Positions 10,462 through 22,548 are shown, counted from the stretch's first letter. The stretch is DNA of 64,000 bases from Marsupella aquatica (GCA_973895155.1 OZ316892.1:24366001-24430000); one strand, 5' to 3'. Numbers and translations are program-made. Notes: generated by a model not told the origin, from the sequence alone.

Positions 10462-12200
10462 ATGCTCTAACTGGTTTGTCATTGCAATTATTTAAAAAAA
10501 AATATCATTATAGCTGCGGAGTACATAGTCCCAGAATGATAACCACTGTACATATTCATGGGAATGATAACCATTATAACTTAAACCTGCAACTAGCTTC
10601 GACTATCAACGACTACAGTCTCCATTGCATTTTGAATGATTTGTCTTGTTTGTATAGGGAGAGTACTATTTGCCAATAACACAAAGTTATACGCATAAAC
10701 GACAGTTTCTGCTAGGGACAATTCATCCTCCAGTACTTTGCTAGGCGAAGCCTCTTTCTCCGGATAATATCTGCCTTCAATCACAGACTCTTCCTCCGAA
10801 TCCATTGCATACCAAGTGATTTTAATCCGCTCCGGGATGTCGTTAATTCTTGTGAGAATCTCAGTCACTTTTGCCATCCAGAATGGTCTTCCCTTGGGAT
10901 CCTGATGGGCTGCTACACATATCATTGCAAATTTAGTATTCACCTCTAGATCCTTGAAGTCTCCAATTTCCGTGACTTTTCTTCGACTTCCGGAATACAT
11001 GACTATCCTCACACCCGCTACTTTATCAACCAAGCTAGGTTCCATTGCTGCTTCCGTAGGATTACTCGAAAGTTCTCTCTGTACGTTTACCTTGGGCCAA
11101 CTCCAATCAAAACTCCTGTGCAGGTTTCAGGTGGTGCTGAATCACTTCTTTTTGTTTGTCAAAAAAACGACCCCACCATAGACGATCTTCGTCATCAAAG
11201 TAATTGAATCCATCTTCAATTGCTCTTCGATATTTTTGAAGAGTTGACAAATAACTTTGAGCCGCCCGCTCATCTTGTTCCTCAGCATCATTCTCTTGCT
11301 CTTCATTGTCTCCTGTCGCTCCCGTGGCCGACTTCAATGCCATTTGTGGTGCGATCCACATTCCAGATGATGGAATGTACCGAACAAAATCCACCGTCTT
11401 CCCCCAATCGGTTGTCGTTGAAAGATGTTTGGCATGGAATACGGACCGAGCACTTCCATCTTCGAGTACTCTAGTAATCCGAAATTGTTTTTGAGCACTT
11501 ATGCCGTGGAGAGTACGTAGAACCTGACCATCCATATCCTTGTCATTTGCTTGATCCTTGTCTGACACAAATTTCTTGAAATTGGCAACCTCGTCGACGA
11601 AAAATATCTTTGCCGTAGGACTGTAGGATTCTTCTATGATTGCTGAAAGAGTGTCCAACCGGAAAGCTTTTCGCTTGTTCAATTTTAAAGAAAACTTGCT
11701 AAACATTTGATCAATTTGATCATGGGTGTGCCCCACCAATAGGAAACCAACCTTTATTTTCTGGAAAACACCTATCTCCACCAACATATTCAAATATGCC
11801 ATAAGATATTTATTCTTGTTTTCCCCTGCTGTGTTATCAAGCTGGAGGTAAAGCACTGGAGGGAGCAGACCTTCCCAGGTATTCAGAATATGCTGGATAA
11901 CGTGGATGGTCAGGTTGCTATCATTGTGAATATTTGGATAGTTCAAAAAAACATTTGAACTTAATTGTTTGTTGAAGATCAAACAACCCACTACGTGTAC
12001 GGGGATGAAATACTTTTCATCCATATTCTTCGGACACCGAATGAAATGAGGTAACTCTGTCTTCTTTTGATCCATTCCATCAATACAGATGCCCAAATAT
12101 TTCTCCGGACTCTTGTAACATTTGCTCCGGTGCTTTGCTAACTTCTCCCTCTCGACTGCTTGTGCCTTCCGATGCTCGTTTAGCAATGTTGAGAATTTTC

Positions 12201-12504
12201 CTACAATAATAAAAATGTTTAGGACAAAACATGATAACCGCAATGTTGAACCCTGACAGCGAGAAATTTATCGAGTTCAGTATTCAAACATGAGACCGTA
12301 ATGATAAACCCTGACAATGATAAATTTATCGGGTTCAGTATTCAAACACGAGACCGTAATGAAAAATTGTGACAGCGATAAATTTATCAGGTTCAGTATT
12401 CAAACTGTTCAAACGATATATTCACTCACATGACCAAAGAAGAAGCACATGAATACTCAACCCGATAAAATTATCGGGAGTAATACACAGGTTTAGAAAC
12501 TTAC
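12201..12504 (-). other. Intron with three tandem dyad copies plus one inverted copy
   Basis: Donor GTAAGT (12504 downward) and acceptor TTGTAG (ending 12201) keep the frame (EAEK-R-KFSTLL). Inside, a unit of about 57-58 bases is repeated three times, each with a core (12260-12273, 12318-12331, 12376-12389) followed by GTTCAGTATTC. A fourth copy in the opposite orientation has its core at 12463-12476 (CGATAAAATTATCG). Confidence 0.7.
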
Positions 12505-14099
12505 TCTTTTCTGCTTCAAGTGTTGCCTTGTCACGGAGTGCTTTGAATTCAGTACACGGGGAGCAGGTGGAGAAACGGCTCCTTTTGGGGATGCGCACGT
12601 GAGGAAACTCCTTGTTCCAAATGCGAACAAACCATGAATATGTCATGCCTTGTTCTTGGCGCATTAGAGTTTCGGACTGGAAGGCATCAAAAACTTCTGT
12701 TTTTGTCCAATTGTCAGGTAAATGAAAGATATCCTTGTTGGGGAGACTCTTGACATTTGTGGAAAAAAATCATCCAGCCATTGGACGAGACCAAGATGTG
12801 AGGGTGATTTTTCTCGACAAACTGTACCGATCTATATTCGAGAAAACATGTTCTGCGAGATTTTTTGGAGACGATTATTTCCTAGTGAAAATAATTTCTT
12901 AAAACCACTCCGACAAAAGGATCTACCGCTAACTGAGTAACCACTTGCACCAGCATGCCCACCCTTCACACATCCTCTTAGAAGGACGTTCTTCTCTGGG
13001 TAGGATAGCCCATAGTAATAAGTGCGTTGTTTCATCACGGCTAGCAGACCCAATTTCCTCAGACAGTAATTATCACAACACGAATAATGAATTTCTCTCA
13101 TTTTGTTTCTATTCAATTTGTCATTTATCACATTGTCTTTCCTAGTAATTTGGTCCCTATCTTTTTTACTAGGCTCATTTGACTTCTCTACAGCCTGAAA
13201 TCCGTTCATAACATTGGCATTTTTGGGTCCTTCAGGTGCCTCGCGAATTGATGCATCACTCTCTGCTGAGCTACCATCCTCTATAGATCTCCTTGACGAA
13301 TTTAGAGGGGCACTGAATAGATGACTATAACTATTCTCTTCGACAGCTCCTTCTAAACATTCAGACACAACTTGTGCTATTATATCGGATTCTCTATCTC
13401 CTTCCTCATCTTTGTCCTCCGATGCACTCGACTCATCTGAAAATAGAATTGGACTCCGTGGCTCTCTATACATAACCCGAATGCCACTAAGACCTCTCCT
13501 TGATACTTGGAGCCTGGAACCAATGACAGTTCGCCCTTGAGAACTTGAAGATTCTGGATTCGCACGTGCAGTCCCAACTACTCCGCGAGCTACTAGAAAA
13601 TTGAGCACTTGTTCACCACGATTCCCACGGACCATTCGAGAAAGGGCCGAGTATGGACTTCGTAGTCCGATTCCCTCGCTTGCTCGCACATCCAGTCCAG
13701 GCAATGCAAAGACCGATCGCCGTATCGGTCTTTGTATTTCTGTGTCCCGATCCTCACCCGGAGACTGAAAGATCCGTCGTTGAACTTGTGTTGAATGTGG
13801 CGACTTGAATGCCGACTGCGATACGCGTATCGGTCGCCGGATACCCTCTCCATAACCCGGGATGGATGGCCTGAAGCGACGTCTCGGACCTAAACCTGGG
13901 ATTGAAAGTTTCTCATTTCTTGGCAATGGAACGCTCAAGAGACGACGCTTCTCAAGTTTACTAGGCGACACATAGTAAGCACTGGGCTCAGGACCAGAAC
14001 TTGCATCAGAATCTGAGTCAGAGATTTCAGGCACTATTTGCTGTGAGAGAGGTAGAGCTTTAAGTATGCGACTTGGCAAACAGCGAGCGACAAGATTAG

Positions 14100-14172
14100 G
14101 AGAGGATTCAACTAAACTGGAAGGAGAGGATTCAACTAAACTGGAAGGAGAGGATTCAACTGAACTGGAAGG
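14100..14172 (-). repeat. In-frame coding tandem repeat, 27-base unit
   Basis: About two and a half copies of GGAGAGGATTCAACTAAACT-type units. They encode the SPSSLVES peptide repeat near the N-terminus of the DUF7869-type gene. Confidence 0.7.
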
Positions 14173-14339
14173 TGAATCTGTGTTTGATTGAGACATGGCT
14201 ATCAGAGACACTATGGGGCTTTGCATTCCTCCCGCAATCAGGGAAACGAAAGGCTCAACGGACAGAATGTTGCTCCAAGAACACAACTCCCAAAACTCTA
14301 CTCTCGATAATGACGCCAAAAACTTATCGGCGGTGGCCC

Positions 14340-14346
14340 TTTTATA
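14340..14346 (-). promoter_or_regulatory. TATA box of the DUF7869-type gene
   Basis: TATAAAA on the minus strand, about 115-145 bases before the candidate ATGs (14226 and 14196), a normal plant core-promoter distance given a short leader. Confidence 0.5.
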
Positions 14347-14483
14347 GTGTCTGTTGAGGGGTTGGCCCACGTGTCCACTTTTGATTGGCTGTCACCCTAA
14401 ACGACAAAATAGCAGAAAAGGGTATATTTCTTGGATTTCCAATTTCATTCTCACACGTGCATCGTGGCAAAATTATATAGTTT

Positions 14484-14700
14484 TGAAATTGAAGCGATAA
14501 ATTTATCTGATGTTGGTATTGCAAAAGTGGTTCCTTCATATGGAAGTTGCAATTTGAAATTGAAGCGATAAATTTATCTGATGTTGGTATTGCAAAAGTG
14601 GTTCCTTCATATGGAAGTTGCAATTTTGAAATTGAAGCGATAAATTTATCTTATGTTGGTATTGCGAAGAGTTTTCTTCATATGGATAGGAATTTTGAAA
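14484..14700. repeat. Three tandem 71-72-base repeats each with a palindrome core
   Basis: Cores CGATAAATTTATCT at 14495, 14566 and 14638. Each is followed by TGATGTTGGTATTGC or a near match and then by TTCATATGGA. They lie upstream of the DUF7869-type promoter. Further single cores at 14765-14778 and 14964-14977 extend the array outward. This could be a subterminal binding array of the element. Confidence 0.75.
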
Positions 14701-15354
14701 TTTAACCGATGAACCGAAGGATCTTAGTATTGTCGACTAGTATTTTTGTCGCCCGTAGTTTTCACGATAATTTTATCGGACTGCGCATTGCTGTTGAAAG
14801 AATGGCATGTTGACTATGGTCACTTGCGGAGGTAACTGCAAGGTAAGTTTGACGAATCATGCAGTAATTCTTATCGACTGTGATGTAAAATATTTTTGGT
14901 AAATATCCAAAAACTGAGAAAACTGAGATTGGGTCGGAGCTTTCATGGCTCAAATCCGGAGTCCGATACAATTATCGCACTTGGCTCGAAACGTGGATAT
15001 GGATTTATAGATAAGACCTTTCATATATCTTCGAAGAGCGTGAATATGAGGTTGAGGAGAAAGTTTTTGGGATCTAATTGTTCCTTGATAATATGAATGT
15101 TTGTTAGCATGAATTTCATTGGTTTTGATCATTATTAAATTTGCTGTTTCAATCCGAACTCTGATACGAATTACATTATTTCCCCAAAAATGTGTTTTTG
15201 ATGAAAAAAACTGCCGATTTTGCGAGATTCGGTGGAAAATGAAAATACACTTTTGTTTAGAGGAAATAGTTCTCGTTCGGTCCGAAATCGTGTTAGAGAC
15301 AGTTCATTTCATTTCTATCCGTTGGGTAGAGTGCTCAATTCTGGCCAACAAACA

Positions 15355-15834
15355 GGTGGATCCAGGAGACTTCATGCTGCATCCAAGTGATGATCAGATG
15401 TTGGATGAGGCGCCCAACCCAGATGATGGGGAGGCATATCCACCTACATTGCCCAAATGTGAGCTGTCTCCGACTGAGCTTCACATTGTCTTGTATGATT
15501 ACAAGGAAAGTTGTGCAACTGAGGTTGAGGCTGAAAGGCTAAAGGCTAGGGAAGAGGTCGTCCGGAAGAAATGGAACCAAAGGCAGAGGCATGATTCTTA
15601 CAAAAGAAGGAAGGCAGATGAGGAGTACTACTGGTCTGGTGAAGGAACTCCTTAAGTAGCAACAATCTGGATGTCAATGGATGAGGCAGTTTAGTGATTC
15701 GGCTAGGTTATAGTCGCTTTGTGGTGGACATGCAATGTGCTTTGTAGGACCTTTGTATCTCTATATCATACTGAATCTGAATAAAGACTCCCTCATGTTT
15801 TTCATTTTGAATGCATGTGCCAATTAATGTCACC
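15355..15834 (+). CDS. 3' part of an unidentified gene
   Basis: About 100 codons open to a TAA at 15653-15655. A possible acceptor AACAG lies just before 15355. The peptide is acidic at first (PSDDQMLDEAPNPDDGEAYP), then a charged helix rich in Glu, Arg and Lys (EAERLKAREEVVRKKW). AATAAA near 15779 could be its poly(A) signal. I do not recognise it. It abuts the left end of the CACTA-like element, so it may be the 3' exon of a gene interrupted by, or belonging to, one of the elements. Confidence 0.3.
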
Positions 15835-15837
15835 ACT

Positions 15838-16092
15838 GTCATTAACGTCGCACGGATATAGATACACGACGTCTTTGGTTTAATACGTACCCTAAAATGA
15901 CGTAAGTTAGTGTAACATCATTTTATGTGGAGAATCAACGTCATGTGGAATAACGTAAACTGGGTCATTGGTAAATTAACGTCGTTGAGGGCTCAATAAA
16001 ATGACGTTAATTGGAATTAACGTCTGCCTGGTACGACGTAGTTTGAAGATACATTGGTCTACCGGACGTAATAGTCATACAACGACGTTACC
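15838..16092. repeat. Left ACGTC-rich subterminal repeats
   Basis: At least ten ACGTC, ACGT or AACGTCGTT motifs in 250 bases on both strands (for example ACGACGTC, AATGACGTAAG, AACGTCGTTG, AACGACGTTAC). They are likely binding sites for a TnpA-like protein. Confidence 0.65.
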
Positions 16093-16275
16093 CAGAGATG
16101 CCATAACGAATATATACATGCACTGAATACATTTATGGTCATGGATCCATATCATCTACAATTACTGATACCATCAAACCCTTCCTCCATCGTGGGAAGA
16201 TGGGAATGACGATGGACCATCCTCTCATAGTGTGCATCGGAACCATAATACACTAATCCACCTGGCTAGGAAATA

Positions 16276-19027
16276 CTATAGTGTCACTAACCTCCCCCCC
16301 CCCCCGAATGGTGCTACACGAGTCGTGTCTACCCGATAGAACCCACACTCATCTTTCACCATGGTGGCTCTATGTGGAGGTAACATGATGGATTTGTGCC
16401 ACCGCACCTCTAACACAGTAGTAGTAAATGACCCAAAGTGAACGTCTAAAATATCCAATATAGTGCCACAATAGGGAATCTCATCACCTGGGTCTGTCAA
16501 CATGAACACTCCTGAGTTACATGTACTCTTCTTCATGTGATCTGTCCTCCAAGTGCGAAAGTGGTGCCCTGACTCATACATGTGTGTATGGGTCGTTGCC
16601 CACAACCCTGGTCCCCTAATGATGTTCTGTACATCAATGGGAATGGATAAGGGTCCATGCTCTCCAAGGAGCCTATCCATGCGCTCCAATGCCCATACGT
16701 GAAATAATGCATGCCGTCGTGGAACTATCGGTTGCTGCTCCAAGAATGCACTGCAAAAAATGTATGAATCCATGAGAATATTGCACAATCCAAAGAAGTG
16801 CTCCTTGAACCTAAACCCTAACTTCTACACACATAGAATGTAGAACAACATCTACTGTTAGATTAACATATATATATAGAATTGCATATATGTACCTATG
16901 CAACTCCCTCCACTGAGACATCTCTGGGCGATTTCCCAACACATAATTGTGGATCTGTAAACAAAGTATGTCGTCATGTAGTGAATGCTTTTTTGATGCA
17001 CCCATCAAACACAACCCACCATTGTCATCATCTTGTGCCTCTTCCCAAGCTGTGGGAGCTTCTGTGTCCAAACTCCCTATCATCCCTCTGGAATAAAAGA
17101 GGCACTCCGACATGATATACCCCGTTGCAATACTTCCCTCTGGTCGAGTTGGTGAACTATGGACTTGAGCACTTTCATGAAGCGCTCTACCCAATACATC
17201 CAACGTGCATGGACAGGACCAACAATCGCGACCTCATCCACCAAGTGACATAGTAAATGCAATTGCATGTCAAATATGCATGGGGGAAACACCTTCTCCA
17301 TATTGCACATCACGCGAGCTGACCTCTCCCTCATCAAAGGAATCTCAGACTCCTTTATCTCCTTAGCGCATACCCACCTATGTTCTTCCTCAAAACCATC
17401 AAAGATTTTGTATATCAGATCCACATAGGGCCATAGAAAAATGAGTTTGAAATACTTGTTGAATTACAGGGCTCCTCCAGCGGTAACAAGAACTTGCAAG
17501 AGAGCAATGGAAGAGAGGGTACGCTATCATACCTGAAAATGGAGCACATCTCATATATAGTCAGATGGAGTAAACAACGCTTCCGGGAATCATCACAACA
17601 ACGCAAGACTGCTGGTAGCACATGTTGTATCAACTTGTGATAATCATGAAACTTCAACCCTATTGGGGGTATGTGATCATTCCTTGTAGTGCACCCACGA
17701 AAACCAGCTCCATAATGGCTAGGGAACTTCATCTCGCTTATCATCCCATTCATGTCCTTCAAAATTTCTCTTGGCAAAATCCAAGGACCAGGAGGTTTCT
17801 CCCCAGTACGTGTTATCCAACAACTCTTCACTACTCCAACCCTCTCAGCATCCTCTTGGACTCCATGAGTGTCATTCGTCCCATAAATGTGCTTCACCAA
17901 GTTCTTAGCAACATATATTCACTTCAATGTGCATGGGGTCCAACAACCATCGAACCTGGATTCTCTGGAAATTGAAATAACATATTGAATCAGTTGCAAT
18001 CTCTAAATTAAGCATTTTATTGGTCTAATTTGCTGTAAAGGAACCATGCACTTCTATCACTTACCCTCCAATAAGGCAAGTCCCATATAGCTGAGCGTCG
18101 GTTTACTCCACAATCCTTGGGTTTCAGTAACTTTGCTTCCACCTTCTCCGCCATTTGAATTTGTCCTTCAGCTGAAGGGCCATTAGGACATGGCCGCACT
18201 TCAGTCTCTGCCCAATGTGTTGTGTTTTGTCGCAAGTGGTCATCCATTGCCAACCGGACCCTACTGCCCTCATATGTGGTTTTGTGCAGTAGTCTTGAGT
18301 ACCTCCCACGCAACGCTGGGCCACATGAAGGGCAAGCTGAAAAACCTGCCACCTTCAGGCCAGATGTTGTCCCCGTACCTGCCATTTCATTGAACCATGT
18401 TCAGACCACAAATAACCCCAACACTTGCATTGTACATGACATTGTGCAAACAATAGCCATTGGGTTGCCCAATGAATTACCTGGACCATCTGTGGTGCAA
18501 TGAGTGATCATCACCCTCATATTGAAGGTCCTACCATTGCCTGCTTCACGAGTGACATCTGTTGTCACTGCTCCAACCTCCGACAGATTATGTAGCTCTT
18601 CATAAGCTGGAGCCAAACAGATATCAGGATTCTTACAGGCCTTGGGTCCAGGAATTATAGCTAATAGAAGCACATGACCCTTCTTCATTGCCAACCATGG
18701 AGGGATGTTCTGATTTATCAAAAGAACAGGCCAGATGGACTTAGGCTTCCATTGTTGTTTATATGGGTTCATTCCATCGATTGCCAACCCCAAACGAACA
18801 TTTCTTGGCTCATGGGCAAAATTTGGCCAAGTGGCATCAATGTGCTTCCACGCTGGACTATCTTGGTGGTATTGCATTATCCCTAGTGGGGATTTGTTCT
18901 CCACATGCCAAGTCTGTAGTGTGGATAAGTGCTTTCGTCGGTAGAGATGCTGAAGTCGGGGAGTGATTGGGAAATAACGAAAAACCTGCCAGATCCAATG
19001 TAACGTCGTCAATTCGATGACAATCAC
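16276..19027 (-). pseudogene. CACTA TNP2-like transposase (broken)
   Basis: Minus-strand fragments in family order. 19027-18401: the Transposase_21 core with VFRYFPITPRLQHLYR, WKHIDATWP, EPRNVRLGLAIDGMNPY and a PGPKACKNPDI stretch. 18385-18017: a CPSCG cluster. 17900-17415: GLKFHDYHKLIQHVLPA, matching the start of DUF4218. 17424-17080: FPPCIFDMQLHLLCHLVDE and HARWMYWVERFMKVLK, the DUF4218 signature. 17203-16811: linker. 16788-16276: DUF4216-like (YCGTILDILDVHF). The order and spacing match plant En/Spm TNP2 proteins, which cut and paste CACTA elements. The N-terminal region expected before 19027 is not visible and frames change between segments. Some gaps could be introns (for example around 18000). 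The copy looks inactive. Confidence 0.8.
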
Positions 19028-19450
19028 ACTAAACGTCCTTCCACACTACGTATTATCTCGGGGTCTCACTTCGCGAAAATGGCACATCATGTGCGAGAAA
19101 GTATAGGGTCATTTTATTAGATTATAGGAAAGACTTAAGAAGATTTGTGTAAGAACAATAGGGGTCAATATAATCATAAACACACTTTAAAGAATGATAG
19201 GGTTGTTTGCGGGGGGTTCAATGTCCGTGGAATGGGTTGAGGAAAGATAGGGTAATATCTTATGAGAAAACAAGGTATACACGTGTCACCATCGGATTGG
19301 GACACATGGCACCCATTCCCACACCCATTTCAAATTAGGGGGTACTCAATTGGGTAGTCTACATATTTGAGACATGGCAAGAGTTTTGGATGGGGTATAT
19401 ACGAGAGTGGGGTAGGTTTCAACTCGTACCCGACCTCCATGTTTAGGGTT
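19028..19450. other. Non-coding stretch upstream of the TNP2-like gene
   Basis: No coding frame is recognisable. This is the 5' side of the minus-strand transposase and may hold its promoter or its missing first exon. Confidence 0.35.
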
Positions 19451-21130
19451 TTTGGGGGACCATTTTGAATGTCCCTGGTTAGCGCCCAATTTGTTCCTCG
19501 CATGCCTCCAAAGCATCTTGTTTGTCCAAAGGGAGTGCTACATTGCTAACGGGAGTGTTGCATTGGTGCTTGCTGCTTGCACACATAGGAGTGTACGCGG
19601 CGCTACAAGGGTTGCTAAAACGGGGCCTGAACGGGAGGTGCACGTTGCTTGCTCGAAGTGCTCCATTGCTGCTTGCACACACAGGGGTGTTGCATTGTGA
19701 GGGTTGCTCAAATGGGAGTCGCGCCTGCTTGCTCAAAGAGTTCAAGTGCTGCTCTATTCAGTTCAGGTATGGGAGTGCTCGATCTTGCTTGCTTCAACAA
19801 TCATCCTTTCTTTTGTTTGTGCTGCTCGCTTTTTGCTACTTGCTTTGTATTGATCGAGACAAAGTGCTATGAATCGGGTTGCTATAGGTTATGATCAATG
19901 TGAGCTACAATTTCTATTGATCGATAGTGGGCTGCGAGGTGGCTGTGAGGTGGCTGCAAGGTGGGCTGCGAGGTGGGTTGCGATCAAGTTCAGAGTTGAG
20001 CTACAATCTGGTTGAGTTGGGTTGCAATCCGAGCTAGAGCTGAGTTGCGTTGGGCTGCATTGAGTTGCGCTAGGCTGCATTCAGCTGGGCTGCGCATTGA
20101 GCTGAGGTGCACATTGAGCTGGGCTACACGTACTATGTTGAGCTCCATTGAGTTGCACTTGCAGTGCTAGGCTACTACATGGATTTGGGCTGCTAAAGCT
20201 GTTGCTGGTGGTCGGGTTTGTGTTGCTCGCTTTTTACTGCTTGCTTTGTGTTGATCCAGACGAAGTGCTATGAATCGGGCTGTTGCAGGTTATGATCAAT
20301 GTTGACCTACAGTTTCTATTGATCGATAGTGGACTGCGAGGTGGGCTACGAGGTGGGCTTTGAGGTGGGCTACGAGTTGGGGTTGCGATCGAGTTCAGAG
20401 TTGTGGTGCAATCTGGTTGAGCTGGGCTGCAATCCGAGCTAGAGCTGAGCTGTGCTGGGCTGCATTGAGCTGGGCTGCACATTGAGCTGGGCTGCACATT
20501 GAGTTGGGCTGAGGTGCACATTGAGCTGGGCTACACGTACTTCGCTGAGCTCCATTGAGCTGCACTTGCACCGCTGGGCTACTGCACAGATTTGGGCTGC
20601 TAAAAGCTGCTGCTGGCGATCGGGTTTTGGTGCCTTTGTTGTGGAGGCGAGCTAGTGCACTCTCATTTGAGCTCCTACAACGACCTTTTACTTTGCTCTG
20701 CAGCATTGAGCTGCATTATCGTTGTCAATCTAGGAGGGAGCTTTTTGAAATGGGAGGCCGCTGCTGTGGGGAGTGTTGCACTCAAACGGGACGCTGCTGT
20801 CAGGAGTGCTGCATTGCTCAACTGGGAGGTGTGCATTGCCTGCTCCAATGGGAGTGCTGCTCCATTGCTTGCTTGCTTTGACAATATATTGTGCTTTCTA
20901 TGCGGGTTTCTAAGGCAGCTGTGTCCCAAAATTGTAGGCTTAGTCGAGAGGAAGCTGCTTACTTTGTTTACGTTGCTTGCTGTGTGCTCTCACAACAATG
21001 TCGTTGTTGATTGATGTTGTGTTGTAGATGCCATTGTTGTGCTTTCAATTTCTCTTGTGGTGCTGCTGTTGAGAGCTGGGTTGCAATCAAGTTGAGAGCT
21101 GGGTTGCGCTGGAGGGAGAACATTGGGCTG
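19450..21130. repeat. GCTG-rich minisatellite-like region with a 400-base direct duplication
   Basis: 19818-20217 and 20218 to about 20635 are diverged direct copies offset by 400 bases. Both contain CTCGCTTTTT..., AAGTGCTATGAATCGGG, TTCTATTGATCGATAGTGG and a run of GAGCTGGGCTGCACATT-type units. Flanking DNA (19500-19790, 20640-20880) has related GGGAGTGCTGCATTGCT units. Open frames here are by-products of the repeat. Confidence 0.7.
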
Positions 21131-22146
21131 CCTCTGGAAAATCAGAAATCAGCTGAGACAAAATGAAGTGAGATTTTCAGGGAGATTTCAACTACGTTCA
21201 GGTACGGTCATTTTTAGAACTTGCTTCGGAGCTTAGTCTTTGAGTGAGCAATGGTTCTAGCTCATGGTGGAATAGGATTGACAACTCTTGTTCAACTATG
21301 GGGTATTGTTGCAGGGTTAGTGATTCATTTTTGTTTCATTGCTTATTGAAACCGAGGCTCAAACCAAAACTTGCTTTGTTTTCAGGCTCCTCTGGCTGTT
21401 GGATTGTTGTTGAGTTGCTGAGGGCTAAAGTGTCCCATTTTTTACACCTCAAAGTGAAATCAGGTATGACTTAGGGGACTCAAACATGTTTGCAACATTA
21501 ATTGCATGCTTACTAGTCTAGACCAGGCTCTGGACACTACATTGAAACTTAGCTATCAATTTTGTAAGGACTAGGTCACACATCTCTGTGCAAAAGTGTA
21601 CATGTTCATGCTGGGAAATTTTGACTAGAACTTGTTGCTGTATAGTTCTTATTGAATGATTCAGTTCACCCTTAGGTAGTTGCATGCAGGGGTACAGGCA
21701 AAGCAAGGGGCTGTTGAGGAGCACCTATCTTTATGCTGCTGCAAACTCTGCTAAAATGTTGAGTTGAGCTACTGTACGGGACCTATGTTGGTATTAAATT
21801 TCAGGTGTGTCATTTCCATCCATGACTTCAACCATTTCTAGTCGAGCAGAAGTTTATTTAGCAGCTTCAAATGTAGTAGGGGAGTTGTAATGTATTCCAT
21901 GAAGTTAAATTTGACATGTGGGCAATGTTGCTTCTATTCACCAGAGTTTATGCTGAGCTGCTGGGCGGATCAAACTCTTTTGGAAGTGTGGTGCCTAGAG
22001 ACTTTGTTAATTTCTTTACGTCTGTCGAGCGGTAGAGGCAGTTGAGGTGTTGCCCCATTCTGATTACTGGTAGACATTGTTACTGGTTTGTTGCAGTTGG
22101 TGAGGAGTAGGTACCCTTCCATTCATCATTTACAAAAAATAGTGTC
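21130..22146. other. Non-coding, T-rich stretch
   Basis: No recognised gene or RNA is seen. Several TTGCAG/TTTCAG acceptor-like sites with T-rich tracts suggest introns of a decayed transcript leading to the PHD-like frame at 22147. Confidence 0.3.
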
Positions 22147-22548
22147 ATGGCTATATTGAAGACTACCCTAGAGGAGAATTATGAGAAGCTCCTTTTGCAG
22201 TATCCAGACGAATGTTGCTAGTGTGAATCATGTGTCAAGTGCAGGGTTGGCAATGGCAATTTTGAATGGTTCCATTGCTTTTGCTTGAAAATGCGTGGAA
22301 GACTTGTAACTAGGACATACATGGCAAAGAACGGCAAAGTTGTCACACGCCGCTGGAAGTGCTCTTGTATAAGGCCAACCATTTGGCCTCAAAATGAGTG
22401 TCTTTTACGCAAGATAGTCATCCCGGATACGCTTGATATTGTAGTCCCTGATAGTATTCCAAATACAACCGAGCTTGATATAGTTGTAGTCCCACATAGT
22501 TTTCCAAATAAAGAGGTTATAGCCAATGGATGCATGGTTCATCACTAG
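22147..22548 (+). pseudogene. Small PHD-like zinc-finger frame
   Basis: ATG 22147 to TAG 22546-22548, with one in-frame TAG (22219-22221) where CAG would fit. Cys and His spacing is PHD-like: CESC, VKC, then NFEWFHCFC and, about 22 residues later, WKCSC. PHD fingers read histone H3 tails. The tail has a repeated VVPDSIPN/VVPHSFPN peptide. It lies 340 bases upstream of the larger PHD gene on the same strand and may be an exon of the same transcript. Confidence 0.45.

Larger units (their letters stand above)
10593..14226 (-). pseudogene. DUF7869-type transposase-like gene
   Basis: Minus strand, from ATG 14226 (or 14196) to stop 10593. The N-terminal 420 residues are low-complexity Ser/Arg/Pro, with a repeated SPSSLVES peptide. 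Next comes a Cys-containing region (CCDNYC...GHAGASGYSVSGRSFC) and a CSPC cluster (about 12560). The core (12200-11590) has CIDGMDQKK, LQLDNTAGENKN and VGHTHDQIDQMFSKFS. The GHTHDQID motif is the hallmark of DUF7869 proteins, and I infer an RNase H-like D-D-D fold. The C-terminus (10990-10750) has a BAH-like WMAKVTEIL...WY segment. One intron, 12201-12504, is well supported. Breaks: in-frame TAG at 12832-12834 (CAG would fit), a slip in a T7 run near 12770, and an extra T near 11110. It probably moved this element. Confidence 0.62.
5700..15000. mobile_element. Multi-gene element with ParB/methyltransferase and DUF7869-type transposase genes
   Basis: The unit is inferred from three things. It has transposase-like and methyltransferase genes side by side. 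It has a shared 14-bp palindrome CGATAAATTTATCG and variants scattered at 6261, 7361, 7449, 8507, 8575, 10309, 10368, 10435, 12260-12476, 14495-14651, 14765 and 14964. The same palindrome is absent from the host-gene half of the window. Plus-strand genes occupy 5719-10264 and the minus-strand transposase 10593-14226, so the two blocks converge. Terminal repeats were not found, so the outer limits are approximate and the F-box-like gene might be flanking rather than internal. Confidence 0.5.

Noticed and set aside
20234-20706. Ser/Gln/Pro-rich frames on the minus strand (repeated QLNAAQ-like peptides)
   Set aside because: They are translations of the GCTG-rich tandem repeat with no start context or domain.
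19479-20880. CRISPR-like repeat array
   Set aside because: Repeats are degenerate, adjacent and without unique spacers, and the genome is eukaryotic.
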